Both the position numbers and the translations under genes were made by a program. DNA of 64,000 nt from Mycobacterium vicinigordonae (GTDB lineage: Bacteria > Actinomycetota > Actinomycetes > Mycobacteriales > Mycobacteriaceae). The DNA lies in contig NZ_CP059165.1 of the NCBI RefSeq assembly GCF_013466425.1, positions 3,782,001 to 3,846,000 on the forward strand, read 5' to 3'. Below the pieces are notes generated by a model. That model ran no database searches. It was not told where the DNA came from and saw only the letters and a list, made by a program, of their open reading frames with translations. Shown here piece after piece: positions 17,751 through 29,413 of this stretch. The stretch's first letter is position 1. The number at the start of each line of letters is the position of its first letter.

Positions 17751-20279
17751 CTACGGTGAGCCGTTGAGACCGTCCTGCCCCAGCGCTCCGCCATCGCCAC
17801 CGACGCCATGGTCGCCTGGTGTCGCACCGGTACCGCCGTTGCCACCGTTACCGCCATCACCGACCAGTACAGCATTCCCGCCGTTCCCGCCCATCCCACC
17901 GACGGTGTCGCCCGAACCACCAGCACCACCCGCGCCACCAGTACCGAACAATTGACCTGCCCGACCGCCGTTTCCGCCGTTACCGCCGTTACCGCCGTTA
18001 CCCAACCCACTGGCCCCGCCGGCGCCGCCCGCGCCACCAAAGCCGATCAGACTGGCGTTGCCGCCGGCACCGCCGTTGCCACCCGCCAAACCGCTCTGCG
18101 CGCCAGCACCACCGGCACCACCGGTCGAAAACAGCAGACCGGCGTTGCCGCCGGCACCGCCGTCGCCGCCTTCGACACCCCCGGTGCTGAATCCTCCAGT
18201 CCCGCCCAAGCCTCCGGCGCCGAATAGCAGGCCCGCATTGCCGCCCACCCCGCCAGCGCCGCCGCGAATCAGACCACCGCTGGACCCACCGAGGCCACCG
18301 GCGCCACCGCTACCCGCGAAGAGGCCCCCGTCGCCGCCCGCTCCGCCGGCACCCGCGGCAGCGCCCGAACTACCGCCGGACCCGCCGTTTCCGCCACCGG
18401 CGCCGACGAGACCACCGAACAACCCGCCGGTACCGCCGGCCCCGCCGGTGCCGCCGCTGACACCGGCGGCCTGGCTGGCGTACCCGCCGGCCCCACCATT
18501 GCCTCCGGCGCCTAGCAACCCGCCAGCGCCTCCCGCGCCGCCGGCCCCACCACTGCCGGACAGGAACCCGGCCCCGCCGGTGCCGCCGGGCCCACCGCTG
18601 CCGAAGAGCAGCCCGCCGGTCCCGCCGGCCCCGCCGGTTCCCGCATTACCGACGGAGGTGGCGCCGCCAGTTCCGCCGGCGCCGCCAGCCCCGACTAAGC
18701 CAGCGGCTCCTCCAACTCCGCCGTTTTGGCCGGCTGCACCGGAACCACCGGCGCCGCCGTTACCGAGCAGGATCCCGCCTGGTGCGCCGCTCTGGCCCGT
18801 CCCAGGGGCCCCGTTGGCTCCGTTGCCGATCAACGGACGCCCGAACAATGTCTCGGAGGGGCCATTGACTACATCGAATGCACCCTGCAACGGACCGGTG
18901 GCTCCGTTGGCGCCCGCGGCGCCAGTGGTTTGCCCCAACCCGCCATTTCCGCCGTTGCCAGCGGTGCCAAAGAACACGGCGTCACCGCCGGTACCGCCGA
19001 CCCCGCCGATCGTTGCACCGCGACCGCCTTCCCCACCGGTGCCGCCGTTGCCGAATAGCAAGCCAGCTTTGCCACCCATTCCACCTGCCCCGCCAGCACC
19101 GGTATTGCCGCTGCCGCCAATCCCCCCGATCCCGCCAGTCCCCACGAGCCCGGCGTTGCCCCCGCTGCCACCGGCCCCACCGCCAGCCCCGCCGGCGCCG
19201 CCGGTTCCACCGGCCCCACCGCTGGAGAACAGCATGCCCGCGTTGCCACCAGCCCCGGCCGCCCCGCCACTGCCGTGGTCGTTGTATCCCCCGTCGCCGC
19301 CTGAGCCGCCGGTACCGAATAACCAGCCAGCGTTGCCGCCATTGCCGCCGGCGGCGCCGATACTGGCGTTGGTGCTGGACCCGCCGACCCCTCCGCTACC
19401 ACCCGGCCCGGCGAGGAGGCCGGAGTTGCCACCGTTTCCTCCGGCGCCTCCGACGTCGCCGCCGTATCCGCCGGCGCCGCCATTACCGCCGCCGGCACCG
19501 ACCAGCCCGCCGAGCAACCCACCGGTACCGCCCGCGCCGCCTTGACCGCCGGTGCCTAGCGCGCTGCCCCCGCCGATCCCACCGTTACCTCCGGAACCCA
19601 ACAGTCCGGCGGCCCCGCCAGCCCCACCCACCCCGCCGTTACCGCCCAGGAAATTGGCGTCTGACGTGTACCCGCCGGCGCCGCCGGCGCCGCCATTGCC
19701 AAACAGCCAGCCGCCGGCTCCGCCGGCTCCGCCGTTCCCGGCCTTGCCCGCCGCGACGTTGCCGCCCGCACCGCCTGCCCCACCGGTGCCAAACAGTCCC
19801 GCAGCACCCCCGGCTCCACCGTTTTGGCCCGGTGCACCGGACCCGCCTGCTCCGCCGTCGCCGAGCAACCATCCGCCTGGCGCCCCGTTCTGTCCCGTTC
19901 CCGCAACGCCATTGGCGCCGTTGCCGATCAGCGGACGACCGGTGGCCGCCTGGACGGGCGTGTTGATCACGTTGAGCAGTTGTTGCAACGGCGAAGTGTT
20001 GGCGGCCTCGGCACTGGCGTATGAGGCCGCACCATTGCTCAAAGCCTGCACAAAATTCTGATGGAAGGTAGCCGCCTGCGCGCTCAAAGCTTGATAGGCC
20101 TGTCCATGCCCCGAGAACAACGCCGTTATCGCCGCCGAAACCTCGTCTTCGGCCGCGGCCAGCAGCTGTGTGGTGGAGGCTGCCGCAGCCACGTTGGCCG
20201 CCTCAAGCTCCGAGGCTAATCTGGCTAAATCGCTTGCCACTGAATCTAATTCGGCCGGCGCGGCGACGACAAACGACAT
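17751..20279 (-). CDS. PE_PGRS family protein
   Basis: An 842-residue PE_PGRS protein. Residues 1-95 are the PE domain ([21 protein letters not shown]), followed by the usual linker with [11 protein letters not shown] at about residue 113 and then GGAGG-type repeats (PGRS). A second [11 protein letters not shown] linker occurs at about residue 480, preceded by PSETLF, after which PGRS repeats resume, so the protein looks like two PGRS modules in tandem. PE domains are exported by ESX-5 and PGRS parts sit at the surface. A GGGAG ribosome site precedes the ATG. The gene separates asnB from adoK, which are neighbours in M. tuberculosis. Confidence 0.95.
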   Translation of the reverse strand: MSFVVAAPAELDSVASDLARLASELEAANVAAAASTTQLLAAAEDEVSAAITALFSGHGQAYQALSAQAATFHQNFVQALSNGAASYASAEAANTSPLQQLLNVINTPVQAATGRPLIGNGANGVAGTGQNGAPGGWLLGDGGAGGSGAPGQNGGAGGAAGLFGTGGAGGAGGNVAAGKAGNGGAGGAGGWLFGNGGAGGAGGYTSDANFLGGNGGVGGAGGAAGLLGSGGNGGIGGGSALGTGGQGGAGGTGGLLGGLVGAGGGNGGAGGYGGDVGGAGGNGGNSGLLAGPGGSGGVGGSSTNASIGAAGGNGGNAGWLFGTGGSGGDGGYNDHGSGGAAGAGGNAGMLFSSGGAGGTGGAGGAGGGAGGSGGNAGLVGTGGIGGIGGSGNTGAGGAGGMGGKAGLLFGNGGTGGEGGRGATIGGVGGTGGDAVFFGTAGNGGNGGLGQTTGAAGANGATGPLQGAFDVVNGPSETLFGRPLIGNGANGAPGTGQSGAPGGILLGNGGAGGSGAAGQNGGVGGAAGLVGAGGAGGTGGATSVGNAGTGGAGGTGGLLFGSGGPGGTGGAGFLSGSGGAGGAGGAGGLLGAGGNGGAGGYASQAAGVSGGTGGAGGTGGLFGGLVGAGGGNGGSGGSSGAAAGAGGAGGDGGLFAGSGGAGGLGGSSGGLIRGGAGGVGGNAGLLFGAGGLGGTGGFSTGGVEGGDGGAGGNAGLLFSTGGAGGAGAQSGLAGGNGGAGGNASLIGFGGAGGAGGASGLGNGGNGGNGGNGGRAGQLFGTGGAGGAGGSGDTVGGMGGNGGNAVLVGDGGNGGNGGTGATPGDHGVGGDGGALGQDGLNGSP

Positions 20280-20403
20280 GTGTTACATCTCCCTACGGCC
20301 GACAACTTGAATATGGTGTCCAAGCGCGAACGATGCGCCGGGCAACAGGGACCGTAGCTCGTTTTGCCGTCTTCCGTTCCGGATTGGCCGAAGGTTGCGG
20401 TAA

Positions 20404-21470
<1,067 letters not shown>

Positions 21471-21651
21471 TCAGGTCGTCTAGCCTCTCATGGACGTCGG
21501 CCAGGCAATCACGCTGTCGCAGCGAGGCTGACATCCACAGTGGTCTCCAGTCGTTGCGCTAGCCTGCCTAGAAGCACTCACCCGGTTGCCGGATCTCAGA
21601 CTCGCGCGGCAACCCACTCGTCGCCTCGTCCACCAGCGTAGGAGAACATTG

Positions 21652-22344
21652 ATGGCCGGTCCGTACCCGCCGAACCCTGCGCCGGGCCCTGAGGGACCTC
21701 AACAAGGGCAGGCGTACCCCGAGGCCGGACCCCAGCAACCCCAGACGCTGGACTTTCCGCACGACCCGCACGACCCGCACGACCGTGCCGACCCGCAGCC
21801 GCCTGGCATGCCCCGTCCCGGTCCGCCACCAGGCCCACCAGGGCCCTACCCGAAGCCCCGGCGGCCCAAGCGGTTGCTGATTGGCGTCCTGCTCGCCATC
21901 GCACTGGTAGCTGCCCTCACCACGGCGATCGTCTACGGGGTCCGCACTAACGGCGCCAACACCGGTAGCACCTTCTCGGAGGCTTCGGCCAAGACGGCAA
22001 TCCAGACCTACCTGGATGCCTTGGCGCACAAAGACACCGATGTCATCGTGCGCAACGCACTGTGCGGCATCTACGACGCCGTCAAGGACAAGCGCTCCGA
22101 CCAGGCCCTCGCCAAACTCAGCAGCGACGCGTTCCGCAAGCAGTTCTCCGAGGTGAAGGTCACCTCGATCGACAAGATCGTTTACCTGTCCCCATACCAG
22201 GCCCAGGTGCTGTTCTCCATGAACGCGACATCGGCCATCGGCGGACCACAACGCAAAGACATTCAAGGCATAGCTCAGCTGTTATTCCAGCGCGGCCAGA
22301 TCATGGTGTGTTCCTACGTGCTGCGCACCGCAGGACAGTACTGA
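21652..22344 (+). CDS. Single-pass membrane protein with Pro-rich N-terminus (Rv2203-like)
   Basis: A 230-residue protein with a proline-rich cytoplasmic N-terminus (about residues 1-72), one TM segment (KRLLIGVLLAIALVAALTTAIVYGV), and an extracytoplasmic domain of about 130 residues with the look of a DUF4878/lumazine-binding-like fold (TYLDALAHKDTDVIV...). The ATG follows AGGAG. An upstream in-frame start at 21586 would add unsupported residues. Function is unknown to me. Confidence 0.88.
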   Translation: MAGPYPPNPAPGPEGPQQGQAYPEAGPQQPQTLDFPHDPHDPHDRADPQPPGMPRPGPPPGPPGPYPKPRRPKRLLIGVLLAIALVAALTTAIVYGVRTNGANTGSTFSEASAKTAIQTYLDALAHKDTDVIVRNALCGIYDAVKDKRSDQALAKLSSDAFRKQFSEVKVTSIDKIVYLSPYQAQVLFSMNATSAIGGPQRKDIQGIAQLLFQRGQIMVCSYVLRTAGQY

Positions 22345-22370
22345 CGGGTTAGACCCGGATCAGTCGAAGC

Positions 22371-22727
22371 TCAGTTGAACGAGTCCCCGCACGCGCACGA
22401 CCCGCTCGCGTTGGGGTTATCGATGGTGAAACCCTGCTTCTCAATGGTGTCGACGAAGTCGATCGACGCGCCTTCCACGTAGGGCGCGCTCATCCGGTCC
22501 ACGGTCAGCGTCACGCCGCCGAAATCCGCGGTCAGGTCGCCGTCCAGGGTCCGGTCGTCGAAAAACAGGTTGTAGCGCAGACCCGCGCACCCGCCGGGCT
22601 GGACCGCGATCCGCAGGGCGAGGTCGTCGCGACCCTCCTGCTCCAGCAGCGACTTCGCCTTGCCGGCCGCGGCCTCGGTCAGGACCACACCGTGCGTCTT
22701 GGCGGTCGACTCGTTCTGCACCGTCAT
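22371..22727 (-). CDS. A-type iron-sulfur cluster carrier (HesB/IscA/ErpA family)
   Basis: A 118-residue A-type carrier with the three conserved cysteines: Cys47 in PGGCAGLRY and Cys111/Cys113 in SGSCACGDSF. Such proteins bind and pass [Fe-S] clusters to target enzymes. In this window clients could include LipA and QcrA, but that is inference. It converges with the Rv2203-like gene; the 26-base gap holds no strong hairpin. Confidence 0.94.
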   Translation of the reverse strand: MTVQNESTAKTHGVVLTEAAAGKAKSLLEQEGRDDLALRIAVQPGGCAGLRYNLFFDDRTLDGDLTADFGGVTLTVDRMSAPYVEGASIDFVDTIEKQGFTIDNPNASGSCACGDSFN

Positions 22728-22815
22728 CGCTTCTCCTACTGCCTGATTGTCGGGTGGGCCGCCCGGTTCTGATTATCAGCCCAGGCCGGCGCCTGCTACA
22801 GGAAAACCCACTGAG

Positions 22816-23892
22816 TCAACGGTACCCCGACGGGCCGCTATTCCCGAGTCGCGCGGCCACCTCGGATGCCAATCCCATCAGCTGGTTGGCCGCGTCGGCC
22901 AGTGCCAACCGCACCGAACCAGCGTATTCGGACATGGCGAGCGCCGACATGATGCCCGACACGCGGGTGGTGGACTTGTCCACCGACACCTGCCCGGCCA
23001 GCACGATCACCGGAATACCGAGTGGTCGGGCGGCGGCCGCGATTTCGCCGACAACCTTGCCGTGCAGGGACTGCTCGTCGAAGTGGCCCTCGCCGGTGAC
23101 GATCAGGTCCGCCTCCGCGAGGTCGTCGGCGAGGTGGGTGAGTTCGGCCACAATGGCCGCGCCGGATTCACAGCGGCCGCCCAGGGCCAGCAGCGCCGCC
23201 CCGATACCCCCAGCGGCGCCCGCGCCGGGCTCGGCGCTGACGTCGCGGCCGGCGACCGTGTCCAGCACCAGCGCCCAGGCTTCCAGCCGAACCTCCAGTT
23301 TGGCGACGGTGGCCGTGTCGGCGCCCTTCTGCGGCCCGAACACCCGTGCCGCCCCCCACGGTCCCAGCAGTGGGTATAGGACGTCCGAAGCGGCGATCAG
23401 CTCGACCCCGCCCAACCATTTGCGGGCCGTGTCCAGCCCGCCCAACTGATCGACCATCCCCTGCCCACCGTCGGTGCAGGCGCTGCCGCCCAACCCAACC
23501 ACCACCCGCCGGGCCCCCGCTTCCAGCGCGGCGCTGATCAGCTGACCCACTCCCCGGCTGTGAGCTGCCATCGCCGTCTCCGGGGTCGGCGGACCACCCA
23601 GTAGGTCAAGGCCGCATGCTTGCGCACATTCGAGGTAGGCGGTGCGGGTGGGCTCCTCGTAGACCCAACGGGCGGTCACGTCGGTGTCCAGCGGACCGCG
23701 CACCCGCAGCTGGCGGATTCCGCCTATCCGACTGGCCAGCACGTTGACGAACCCCGGGCCGCCGTCGGATTGCGGAGCGACGATGAACGAGTCGCCCGGT
23801 CGGGAGCGGGTCCACCCGGTGGCGATGGCCGCGGCGGCCTCCACCGCGGACAGGCTGTCGCCGTAGCAGTCGGGAGCGACCAGTACCCGCAT
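22816..23892 (-). CDS. Glycerate kinase (GckA/GlxK-type, Rv2205c-like)
   Basis: A 358-residue kinase of the glycerate kinase type 1 family. The N-terminus [16 protein letters not shown], the segment [15 protein letters not shown], and [12 protein letters not shown] and GAGAAGGIG are the usual signatures. It phosphorylates glycerate to 2- or 3-phosphoglycerate. ATG 23892 is chosen because the family begins at this point and the length equals the M. tuberculosis protein as I recall; an in-frame ATG at 23961 would add 23 residues. The frame runs open far upstream, but that is only high-GC noise. Confidence 0.9.
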   Translation of the reverse strand: MRVLVAPDCYGDSLSAVEAAAAIATGWTRSRPGDSFIVAPQSDGGPGFVNVLASRIGGIRQLRVRGPLDTDVTARWVYEEPTRTAYLECAQACGLDLLGGPPTPETAMAAHSRGVGQLISAALEAGARRVVVGLGGSACTDGGQGMVDQLGGLDTARKWLGGVELIAASDVLYPLLGPWGAARVFGPQKGADTATVAKLEVRLEAWALVLDTVAGRDVSAEPGAGAAGGIGAALLALGGRCESGAAIVAELTHLADDLAEADLIVTGEGHFDEQSLHGKVVGEIAAAARPLGIPVIVLAGQVSVDKSTTRVSGIMSALAMSEYAGSVRLALADAANQLMGLASEVAARLGNSGPSGYR

Positions 23893-24029
23893 CGCAGGCA
23901 GCTGTAGTCTGCCGGGCCCGAAGTCACCGGCAGCATCATCCGACGCCTGCGAGCCGTTCATCACAGGCCAGAGTAGGTCCAACCGGCCGGGATTACCGGC
24001 GCAATTAAATTCTGCGGCGCGGGGCGAAG

Positions 24030-24035
24030 TAACCT
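24030..24035 (+). promoter_or_regulatory. Putative -10 box of leaderless Rv2206-like transcript
   Basis: TAACCT ends 7 bases before the GTG at 24043 with no ribosome site. Sequence-based inference. Confidence 0.45.
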
Positions 24036-24042
24036 GGCGACT

Positions 24043-24735
24043 GTGAAGTTGCTGGGCCGTAAGAACGGCGTACCGACAAGTCGCGCCGAGGGCTCGGACG
24101 CACCGGACGCTTCCGACCCGGATGCTGGGGCGCAGCCGGGATCGCGTGTGGCACGTACCGGTCCCAAAGGCCGACCGACACCCAAGCGGGACGAGGCCCG
24201 TCGACAGGGCCGTAAGGGCCCGGTCGCGCCCGCTCCGATGACGGCCGCCGAGGCGCGGGCCCGGCGCAAGTCGCTGGCCGGCCCCAAGCTGAGCCGCGAG
24301 GAGCGCCGCGCCGAGAAGCTCGCCCGCCGCGCCCGGATGACCGACCGGCAGGAGCGGATGAAAGCCGGCGAAGAGGCTTATCTGCTGCCCCGTGACCAGG
24401 GTCCGGTGCGCCGCTACGTCCGCGACGTGGTGGACTCCCGGCGCAACCTGCTCGGCCTGTTCATGCCGTCGGCGCTGTTTCTGCTGGCCGTCATGTTCAT
24501 GCTGCCGCCGCAGCTGCAGGTCTACACGTCGCCGGCGATGCTGGTGCTGATGGCGTTGATGATGGTCGACGGGCTCATCCTGGGCCGCAAAGTCGGCAGA
24601 CTGGTGGACGAGAAATTCCCGAACAACACCGAAAGCCATTGGAAGCTCGGCATTTACGCTGCCGGCCGGGCTTCGCAGATGCGCCGGACACGGATGCCCC
24701 GGCCTCAGGTGAAGCGCGGCAGCAGTGTCGATTGA
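24043..24735 (+). CDS. DUF3043-type membrane protein (Rv2206-like)
   Basis: A 230-residue protein with a long, basic, low-complexity N-terminal region (residues 1-130, rich in R, K, A, G and P), two closely spaced TM segments ([19 protein letters not shown] and the following [19 protein letters not shown]), and a basic C-terminus. It matches the actinobacterial DUF3043 family. Function unknown. The GTG start 7 bases after TAACCT suggests a leaderless mRNA. cobU follows after 28 bases on the same strand. Confidence 0.87.
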   Translation: MKLLGRKNGVPTSRAEGSDAPDASDPDAGAQPGSRVARTGPKGRPTPKRDEARRQGRKGPVAPAPMTAAEARARRKSLAGPKLSREERRAEKLARRARMTDRQERMKAGEEAYLLPRDQGPVRRYVRDVVDSRRNLLGLFMPSALFLLAVMFMLPPQLQVYTSPAMLVLMALMMVDGLILGRKVGRLVDEKFPNNTESHWKLGIYAAGRASQMRRTRMPRPQVKRGSSVD

Positions 24736-24763
24736 CAGCCGGCTGAAAGCCGCCTGACCGCAC

Positions 24764-25297
24764 GTGCGCACGCTGGTGGTCGGCGGCATCAGGTCGGGCA
24801 AGTCCCGGTGGGCGGAGGAGACGATCGCTACGTCATTGGCAGCTGCAACGCCGGTCCGCTATGTGGCGGCCGGGCCTGCCGCCGACTCAGACCCGCAGTG
24901 GGCGGGCCGCGTCGCCAAACATCGCGCTCGTCGCCCTGGGCATTGGGCGACGGTGGAGACCGCCGACGTGGCCGCCGAGTTGCTCCGCTGCCCCGACTTT
25001 CCGACGCTGGTCGACGATCTGGGCACCTGGCTGACCGCCACGCTGGACCGCCACCGCGGCTGGGATGGTGGATCGGTGGATGCTCCCGTCGACGAGCTGC
25101 TGTCCGCGGTACAGACGTTCTCCTCGACGCTGGTGCTGGTGAGTCCCGAGGTGGGCCTGACGGTGATGCCGGCCAGCTCGGCGGGGCGCCGGTTCGCCGA
25201 CGAGCTGGGCAGCCTCAACCAGCGGGTGGCCCAGCTTTGCGAGCGGGTGGTTCTGGTGGTGGCCGGGCAGGCGCTGACCATCAAGGCTCCCGCATGA
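24764..25297 (+). CDS. cobU: Adenosylcobinamide kinase/guanylyltransferase (CobU family), divergent
   Basis: A 177-residue P-loop protein with GGIRSGKS near the N-terminus and the HRARRP segment that holds the guanylylation histidine of CobU enzymes. The family phosphorylates adenosylcobinamide and then transfers GMP to make AdoCbi-GDP. Two motifs are off-consensus: PEVGLTVMP where NEVG is usual, and VDDLGTWL where VDCLTxWL is usual, so activity should not be taken for granted. It overlaps cobT by ATGA. In M. tuberculosis the recognised cobU is elsewhere (Rv0254c) and none lies here, so this may be a second copy or an ancestral arrangement. Confidence 0.85.
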   Translation: MRTLVVGGIRSGKSRWAEETIATSLAAATPVRYVAAGPAADSDPQWAGRVAKHRARRPGHWATVETADVAAELLRCPDFPTLVDDLGTWLTATLDRHRGWDGGSVDAPVDELLSAVQTFSSTLVLVSPEVGLTVMPASSAGRRFADELGSLNQRVAQLCERVVLVVAGQALTIKAPA

Positions 25298-26358
25298 TCG
25301 GGTTTGCGCCGGTGCCGCCGCCGGACCAGTCCGCCGAGGTCGCCGCCCGCGCTCGCCAAGACACCTTGACCAAGCCGCGGGGTGCGCTGGGGCGTCTCGA
25401 GGACCTGTCGGTATGGATCGCGTCCTGCCAGGCGCAGTGCCCGCCGCGGCAGTTCGAGCGGGCCCGGGTTGTGGTGTTCGCCGGCGACCACGGCGTCGCC
25501 CGCTCCGGGGTATCGGCCTATCCGCCGGAGGTGACCGCCCAGATGGTCGCGACCATCGGCGCTGGCAGGGCCGCGATCAACGTGCTGGCGCAGATCGCGG
25601 GCGCGTCGGTGCGGGTCGCGGACCTGGCGGTGGATTCCGGTGCGGCAACCGGCGCCGAGCACGACGCTGGCGACAAGGTGCGCCGCGGCAGCGGCGATAT
25701 CGCCGTCGAGGACGCGCTGACCCAGGAGGAGACGGCGCGCGCGATCGCGACCGGACAGCGGATCGCCGACAGCGAGGTCGACGCCGGCGCGGACCTGCTG
25801 ATCGCGGGCGACATGGGCATCGGCAACACCACCCCGGCCGCGGTGCTGGTAGCGGCGCTGACCAACACCGAGCCGGTCGCCGTGGTCGGTTTCGGCACCG
25901 GGATCGACGACAGCGCGTGGTCGCGCAAGACGGCCGCGGTGCGCGACGCACTGTTCCGGGCCCGGCCAGTGCTCGAGGACCCGGTCGGACTGCTGCGCAG
26001 CTGCGGCGGCGCCGACTTCGCGGCGATGGCCGGCTTCTGCGCCCAGGCCGCGGTCCGGCGCACCCCGCTGCTGCTGGACGGTATGGCAGTGACGGCGGCC
26101 GCGCTGGTCGCCGAGCGTTTGGCGCCCGGAGCGCGACGGTGGTGGCAGGCCGGACACCGCTCCACCGAGCCGGGCCACACGCTGGCTCTGGCCGCGCTCG
26201 AGCTGGAACCCATCCTCGATCTGCGGATGCGCCTGGGCGAGGGCAGCGGTGCCGTGCTGGCGTTGCCGGTGCTGCGCGCCGCGGTGGCCACGCTGTCGTC
26301 GATGTCGACGTTCACCGAGGCCGGGGTTTGTGGCCCCGCCAACGATCCGATCCCGTGA
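25294..26358 (+). CDS. cobT: Nicotinate-nucleotide-dimethylbenzimidazole phosphoribosyltransferase
   Basis: A 354-residue CobT. It activates the lower ligand base of cobalamin with nicotinate mononucleotide. Signatures are [35 protein letters not shown] and the C-terminal [10 protein letters not shown] with the catalytic glutamate. The ATG lies inside the cobU stop and the gene is coupled at its end to cobS. Together cobU-cobT-cobS form the nucleotide-loop assembly set. Confidence 0.96.
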   Translation: MIGFAPVPPPDQSAEVAARARQDTLTKPRGALGRLEDLSVWIASCQAQCPPRQFERARVVVFAGDHGVARSGVSAYPPEVTAQMVATIGAGRAAINVLAQIAGASVRVADLAVDSGAATGAEHDAGDKVRRGSGDIAVEDALTQEETARAIATGQRIADSEVDAGADLLIAGDMGIGNTTPAAVLVAALTNTEPVAVVGFGTGIDDSAWSRKTAAVRDALFRARPVLEDPVGLLRSCGGADFAAMAGFCAQAAVRRTPLLLDGMAVTAAALVAERLAPGARRWWQAGHRSTEPGHTLALAALELEPILDLRMRLGEGSGAVLALPVLRAAVATLSSMSTFTEAGVCGPANDPIP

Positions 26359-27092
26359 TTCGTTCGCTGGCAACGGCTTTCGCGTTCGGGACGGTGATTC
26401 CTGTGCCGGGTTCCTGGTCGGGGCCGGTAGGCCGAGGTGCGCTGACCGCTCTACCGGTAGTCGGTGCGGCGTTGGGCGCCCTGGCCGCGGCGGTCACGTG
26501 GGGCGGGTCGGCGGCGTTCGGCCCAGGCAGCCCCTTGTCGGGGCTGCTGGCAGTGACGGCACTGCTGCTGGCGACCCGCGGACTGCACATCGACGGTGTC
26601 GCCGACACCGCCGACGGGTTGGGCTGCTACGGGCCGCCGGACAAAGCGTTGACGGTGATGCGCGACGGGTCCAGTGGGCCGTTCGGTGTTGCCGCGGTGG
26701 TTTTGGTGATCACCCTGCAGGCAACGGCGTTCTCGAGGCTGGCGCCCGGTGCCGTGGTCGTGGCTGTGTTGGCCGGGCGGGTGAGTGCGGTGTGGGCCGC
26801 TCGGCGTTCGGTGCCGGCGGCAGCGGGCAGCGCGCTGGGGGTCCGAGTAGCCGGCACCCAGCCCGTCTGGGTGGCACTGGCGTGGCTGGTCGTGCTGTTG
26901 GTGGCCGCGGCGCCGACTGGTCCGCGGCTGTGGCAAGGGCCGGTGGCCGCGCTGGTGGGTGTGGCGTGCGGGGCGGGGCTGGTCGCGCACTGCGTGCGGC
27001 GGTTCCGCGGCATCAACGGCGACGTGCTGGGCGCCGCGATCGAGCTGACCACGACGGTGTGCGCGGTGCTGTCGGCTGCGTGGGCCGGCTAG
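26355..27092 (+). CDS. cobS: Adenosylcobinamide-GDP ribazoletransferase (cobalamin synthase)
   Basis: A 245-residue multi-pass membrane enzyme that joins AdoCbi-GDP and alpha-ribazole to make adenosylcobalamin. It shows the conserved acidic motif [11 protein letters not shown] and the C-terminal [14 protein letters not shown] start within the cobT stop. The 3' end overlaps the ilvE stop by 4 bases. The integral membrane gene Rv2209 found next in M. tuberculosis, as I recall, is absent here. Confidence 0.95.
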   Translation: MIRSLATAFAFGTVIPVPGSWSGPVGRGALTALPVVGAALGALAAAVTWGGSAAFGPGSPLSGLLAVTALLLATRGLHIDGVADTADGLGCYGPPDKALTVMRDGSSGPFGVAAVVLVITLQATAFSRLAPGAVVVAVLAGRVSAVWAARRSVPAAAGSALGVRVAGTQPVWVALAWLVVLLVAAAPTGPRLWQGPVAALVGVACGAGLVAHCVRRFRGINGDVLGAAIELTTTVCAVLSAAWAG

Positions 27093-28192
27093 CCCAGCCG
27101 AGACATCCAGCCGTGGGTGTCGGCGAAGGTGCCGCGCTGGATGCCGGTTAGCGTGTCGCGCAAGGCCATCGTCACCTCGCCGGGCTTGCCGTCTGCGATG
27201 GTGAAGTCCCGGTCGCCGTGCTTGACCTGCGCGACCGGGGTTATCACCGCGGCGGTGCCGCAGGCGAACACCTCGGTGATCTCACCGGAAGCGGCCTTCT
27301 TCTCCCACTCCTCAATGTCGATCTTGCGTTCCTCGACGCTGAACCCGGCGTCAAGAGCCAACTGCAGCAACGAATCTCGCGTGATGCCGGGCAGCAGCGA
27401 GCCGGACAGTTCCGGGGTGACCAGTCGCGCCGAGCCGCCGCTGCCGAGCACGAAGAACAGGTTCATCCCGCCCATCTCTTCGACGTAGCGGCGTTCGACA
27501 CCGTCCAGCCACACCACCTGGTCGCATCCGTGCTCGGCGGCTTGGGCCTGCGCGAGCAGCGAGGCGGCGTAGTTGCCGCCGAACTTGGCCGCACCCGTGC
27601 CGCCCGGGCTGGCCCGCACGTATTCCGTGGAGATCCAGACCGTGACGGGGTTGATGCCGCCCTTGAAGTACGCGCCGGCCGGCGACGCGATCAGCAGGTA
27701 GCGGTACTCCTTGGCGGGCCGCACCCCTAGCCCCGGTTCGGTGGCGATGATGAACGGCCGCAGGTACAGCGCCTCTTCGCCACCGGCCTTGGGCACCCAT
27801 GCGTTGTCGACGGCGATCAGCTGGCACAGGGATTCGATGAACACGGAGTCGGGAAGTTCCGGGATGGCCAGCCGCCGCGCCGACGAGCGCAACCGTGCGG
27901 CGTTGGCGTCGGCGCGGAAAGACACCACCGACCCGTCGGACCAGCGGTAGGCCTTGAGGCCCTCGAACACTTCCTGCGCGTAGTGCAGGACGATCGCCGA
28001 CGGGTCCAGTTCAATCGGGCCATAGCCGAGGACCCGCGCGTTGTGCCAGCCCTGGCCCTCTTTGTAGTCGATGGAGACCATATGGTCGGTGTGGTACTTG
28101 CCGAAGCCGGGGTCGGCCAGGATCGCTACCCGCTCGGCCTCGCTGGCGGGGTTTTCCGCGCGCGAGACTGTGAACTCAAGAGGGCTGGCCAT
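27089..28192 (-). CDS. ilvE: Branched-chain amino acid aminotransferase
   Basis: A 367-residue fold-type IV PLP enzyme acting in the last step of Val, Leu and Ile synthesis. Recognised segments are [29 protein letters not shown] with the PLP lysine region nearby, and [10 protein letters not shown]. The ATG at 28192 gives MASPLEFTV, the family N-terminus, and lies 7 bases after TAGAAT, so a leaderless mRNA is likely. It converges with cobS with a 4-base overlap. Confidence 0.97.
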   Translation of the reverse strand: MASPLEFTVSRAENPASEAERVAILADPGFGKYHTDHMVSIDYKEGQGWHNARVLGYGPIELDPSAIVLHYAQEVFEGLKAYRWSDGSVVSFRADANAARLRSSARRLAIPELPDSVFIESLCQLIAVDNAWVPKAGGEEALYLRPFIIATEPGLGVRPAKEYRYLLIASPAGAYFKGGINPVTVWISTEYVRASPGGTGAAKFGGNYAASLLAQAQAAEHGCDQVVWLDGVERRYVEEMGGMNLFFVLGSGGSARLVTPELSGSLLPGITRDSLLQLALDAGFSVEERKIDIEEWEKKAASGEITEVFACGTAAVITPVAQVKHGDRDFTIADGKPGEVTMALRDTLTGIQRGTFADTHGWMSRLG

Positions 28193-28199
28193 GGCGCCG

Positions 28200-28205
28200 A
28201 TTCTA
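28200..28205 (-). promoter_or_regulatory. Putative -10 box of leaderless ilvE transcript
   Basis: TAGAAT on the minus strand, within TATAGAAT, ends 7 bases before the ATG of ilvE; no ribosome site. Confidence 0.55.
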
Positions 28206-28244
28206 TAACCGGGCGCGAACGGGTTTTTCCATGCGCGTAGATCG

Positions 28245-29354
28245 CTACCGCGTCTTCGGTTCGACGAACGGCGGACGCACCACCTCGCACTCGACGCTGC
28301 GGCCGCGGACGTCAACGGTGACTATCTGGCCGTCCTCGATGCCCGCCGCAGAGTCGATCAGTGCCAGCGCGATACCCACCTGCAGGGTCGGCGAGAACGT
28401 TCCAGACGTGGTGATGCCAACGGTGCCGTCTCCTTCGGCGCCCGCTTTGCGCACCGTCAATCCCGACCGCAGCACACCGCGACCGACCATCCGCAGCCCC
28501 CGTAGCAGCCGTCGCGGTCCGGCTTCCTTCTCGGCCAGCAGCGCCTCGCGACCGAAGAATGCGTCCTTCTTCCAACCGATCGCCCAGCCGCAGCGCGCCT
28601 GCACCGGCGAGATGTCCAGGGAGAGCTCGTGCCCGTGCAGCGGGTATCCCATCTCGGTGCGCAGCGTGTCGCGGGCACCCAGGCCGGCGGGCTGGCCGCC
28701 GGCGTCAGCGACCGCGGTCACCAGCGCGTCGAACAGGACACCGGCGGAGTCCCACGGCGGCAGCAGTTCGTAGCCGTGCTCACCCGTGTATCCGGTGCGG
28801 CAAACCCGAACCGGCACACCGGAATACACCGTATCCGCGTAGCCCATGTAGTCCATCTCGGTAGGCAGCCCCAATGCGGCCAGCACGTCGGTCGACTTCG
28901 GTCCCTGCACCGCCAGCACCGCGTAGTCGCGGTGCTGGTTGGTGATGGTTAGCTCGGTGGGCGCCGCGGCCTGTAGCGCCGCCACCACTGCGGCGGTATT
29001 GGCAGCATTGGGCACCAAGAAGATCTCGTCGTCGTCGACGTAGTAGGCGATCAGGTCGTCGATGACGCCGCCGGATTCGGTGCAGCACAACGTGTATTGG
29101 GCTTTGCCGGGACCGATGCGGTTCAGGTCGTTGGTGAGCGCGGAGTTGACGAACCGGGCCGCGCCGGGGCCGCGTACCAGCGCCTTGCCGAGGTGGCTGA
29201 CGTCGAACAGGCCGACCGTGTTGCGGGTGGCGTTGTGCTCGCCGACGGTTCCGGCGTAGGACACCGGCATCGACCAGCCGCCAAACTCGGCGAAGCTCGC
29301 GCCTAACGTCCGATGGCGGTCTTCCAGTGGTCCTTGGAGCGGCTCGTCAGTCAC
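28245..29354 (-). CDS. gcvT: Glycine cleavage system aminomethyltransferase (T protein)
   Basis: A 369-residue GcvT that takes the aminomethyl group from the lipoylated H protein to tetrahydrofolate. Recognised parts are [23 protein letters not shown] at the N-terminus, the folate-binding [10 protein letters not shown] region and [23 protein letters not shown] 29354 matches the M. tuberculosis start and lies 8 bases after TAGGGT. The divergent adenylate cyclase gene begins 60 bases away. LipA and LipB, which are needed to lipoylate the H protein, are also in this window. Confidence 0.96.
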   Translation of the reverse strand: MTDEPLQGPLEDRHRTLGASFAEFGGWSMPVSYAGTVGEHNATRNTVGLFDVSHLGKALVRGPGAARFVNSALTNDLNRIGPGKAQYTLCCTESGGVIDDLIAYYVDDDEIFLVPNAANTAAVVAALQAAAPTELTITNQHRDYAVLAVQGPKSTDVLAALGLPTEMDYMGYADTVYSGVPVRVCRTGYTGEHGYELLPPWDSAGVLFDALVTAVADAGGQPAGLGARDTLRTEMGYPLHGHELSLDISPVQARCGWAIGWKKDAFFGREALLAEKEAGPRRLLRGLRMVGRGVLRSGLTVRKAGAEGDGTVGITTSGTFSPTLQVGIALALIDSAAGIEDGQIVTVDVRGRSVECEVVRPPFVEPKTR

Positions 29355-29362
29355 GGCGTCCA

Positions 29363-29368
29363 ACCCTA
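29363..29368 (-). promoter_or_regulatory. Putative -10 box of leaderless gcvT transcript
   Basis: TAGGGT on the minus strand is 8 bases before the GTG of gcvT. The same box and spacing occur before the aminopeptidase gene at 31951. Confidence 0.45.
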
Positions 29369-29413
29369 TCTGAGCGTCGCGCCGCGGCCCGGTGTGCTGG
29401 CACACTGAGCCAG

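Noticed and set aside
18058..19545. A 495-residue proline-rich open frame opposite the PE_PGRS gene
   Set aside because: It is the antisense of GGC/GCC-rich PGRS codons, which always read as Pro/Ala on the other strand; no start signals or known domain.
17751..20279. CRISPR-like repetition
   Set aside because: Repeats are short codon-level Gly-Gly-X units in one frame without spacers.
24736..24763. Cobalamin riboswitch before cobU
   Set aside because: The gap is only 28 bases and lies right after another gene.
22816..24801. A 661-residue frame extending glycerate kinase upstream over the Rv2206-like gene
   Set aside because: The family starts at MRVLVAPD; the added part is the reverse complement of another good gene.
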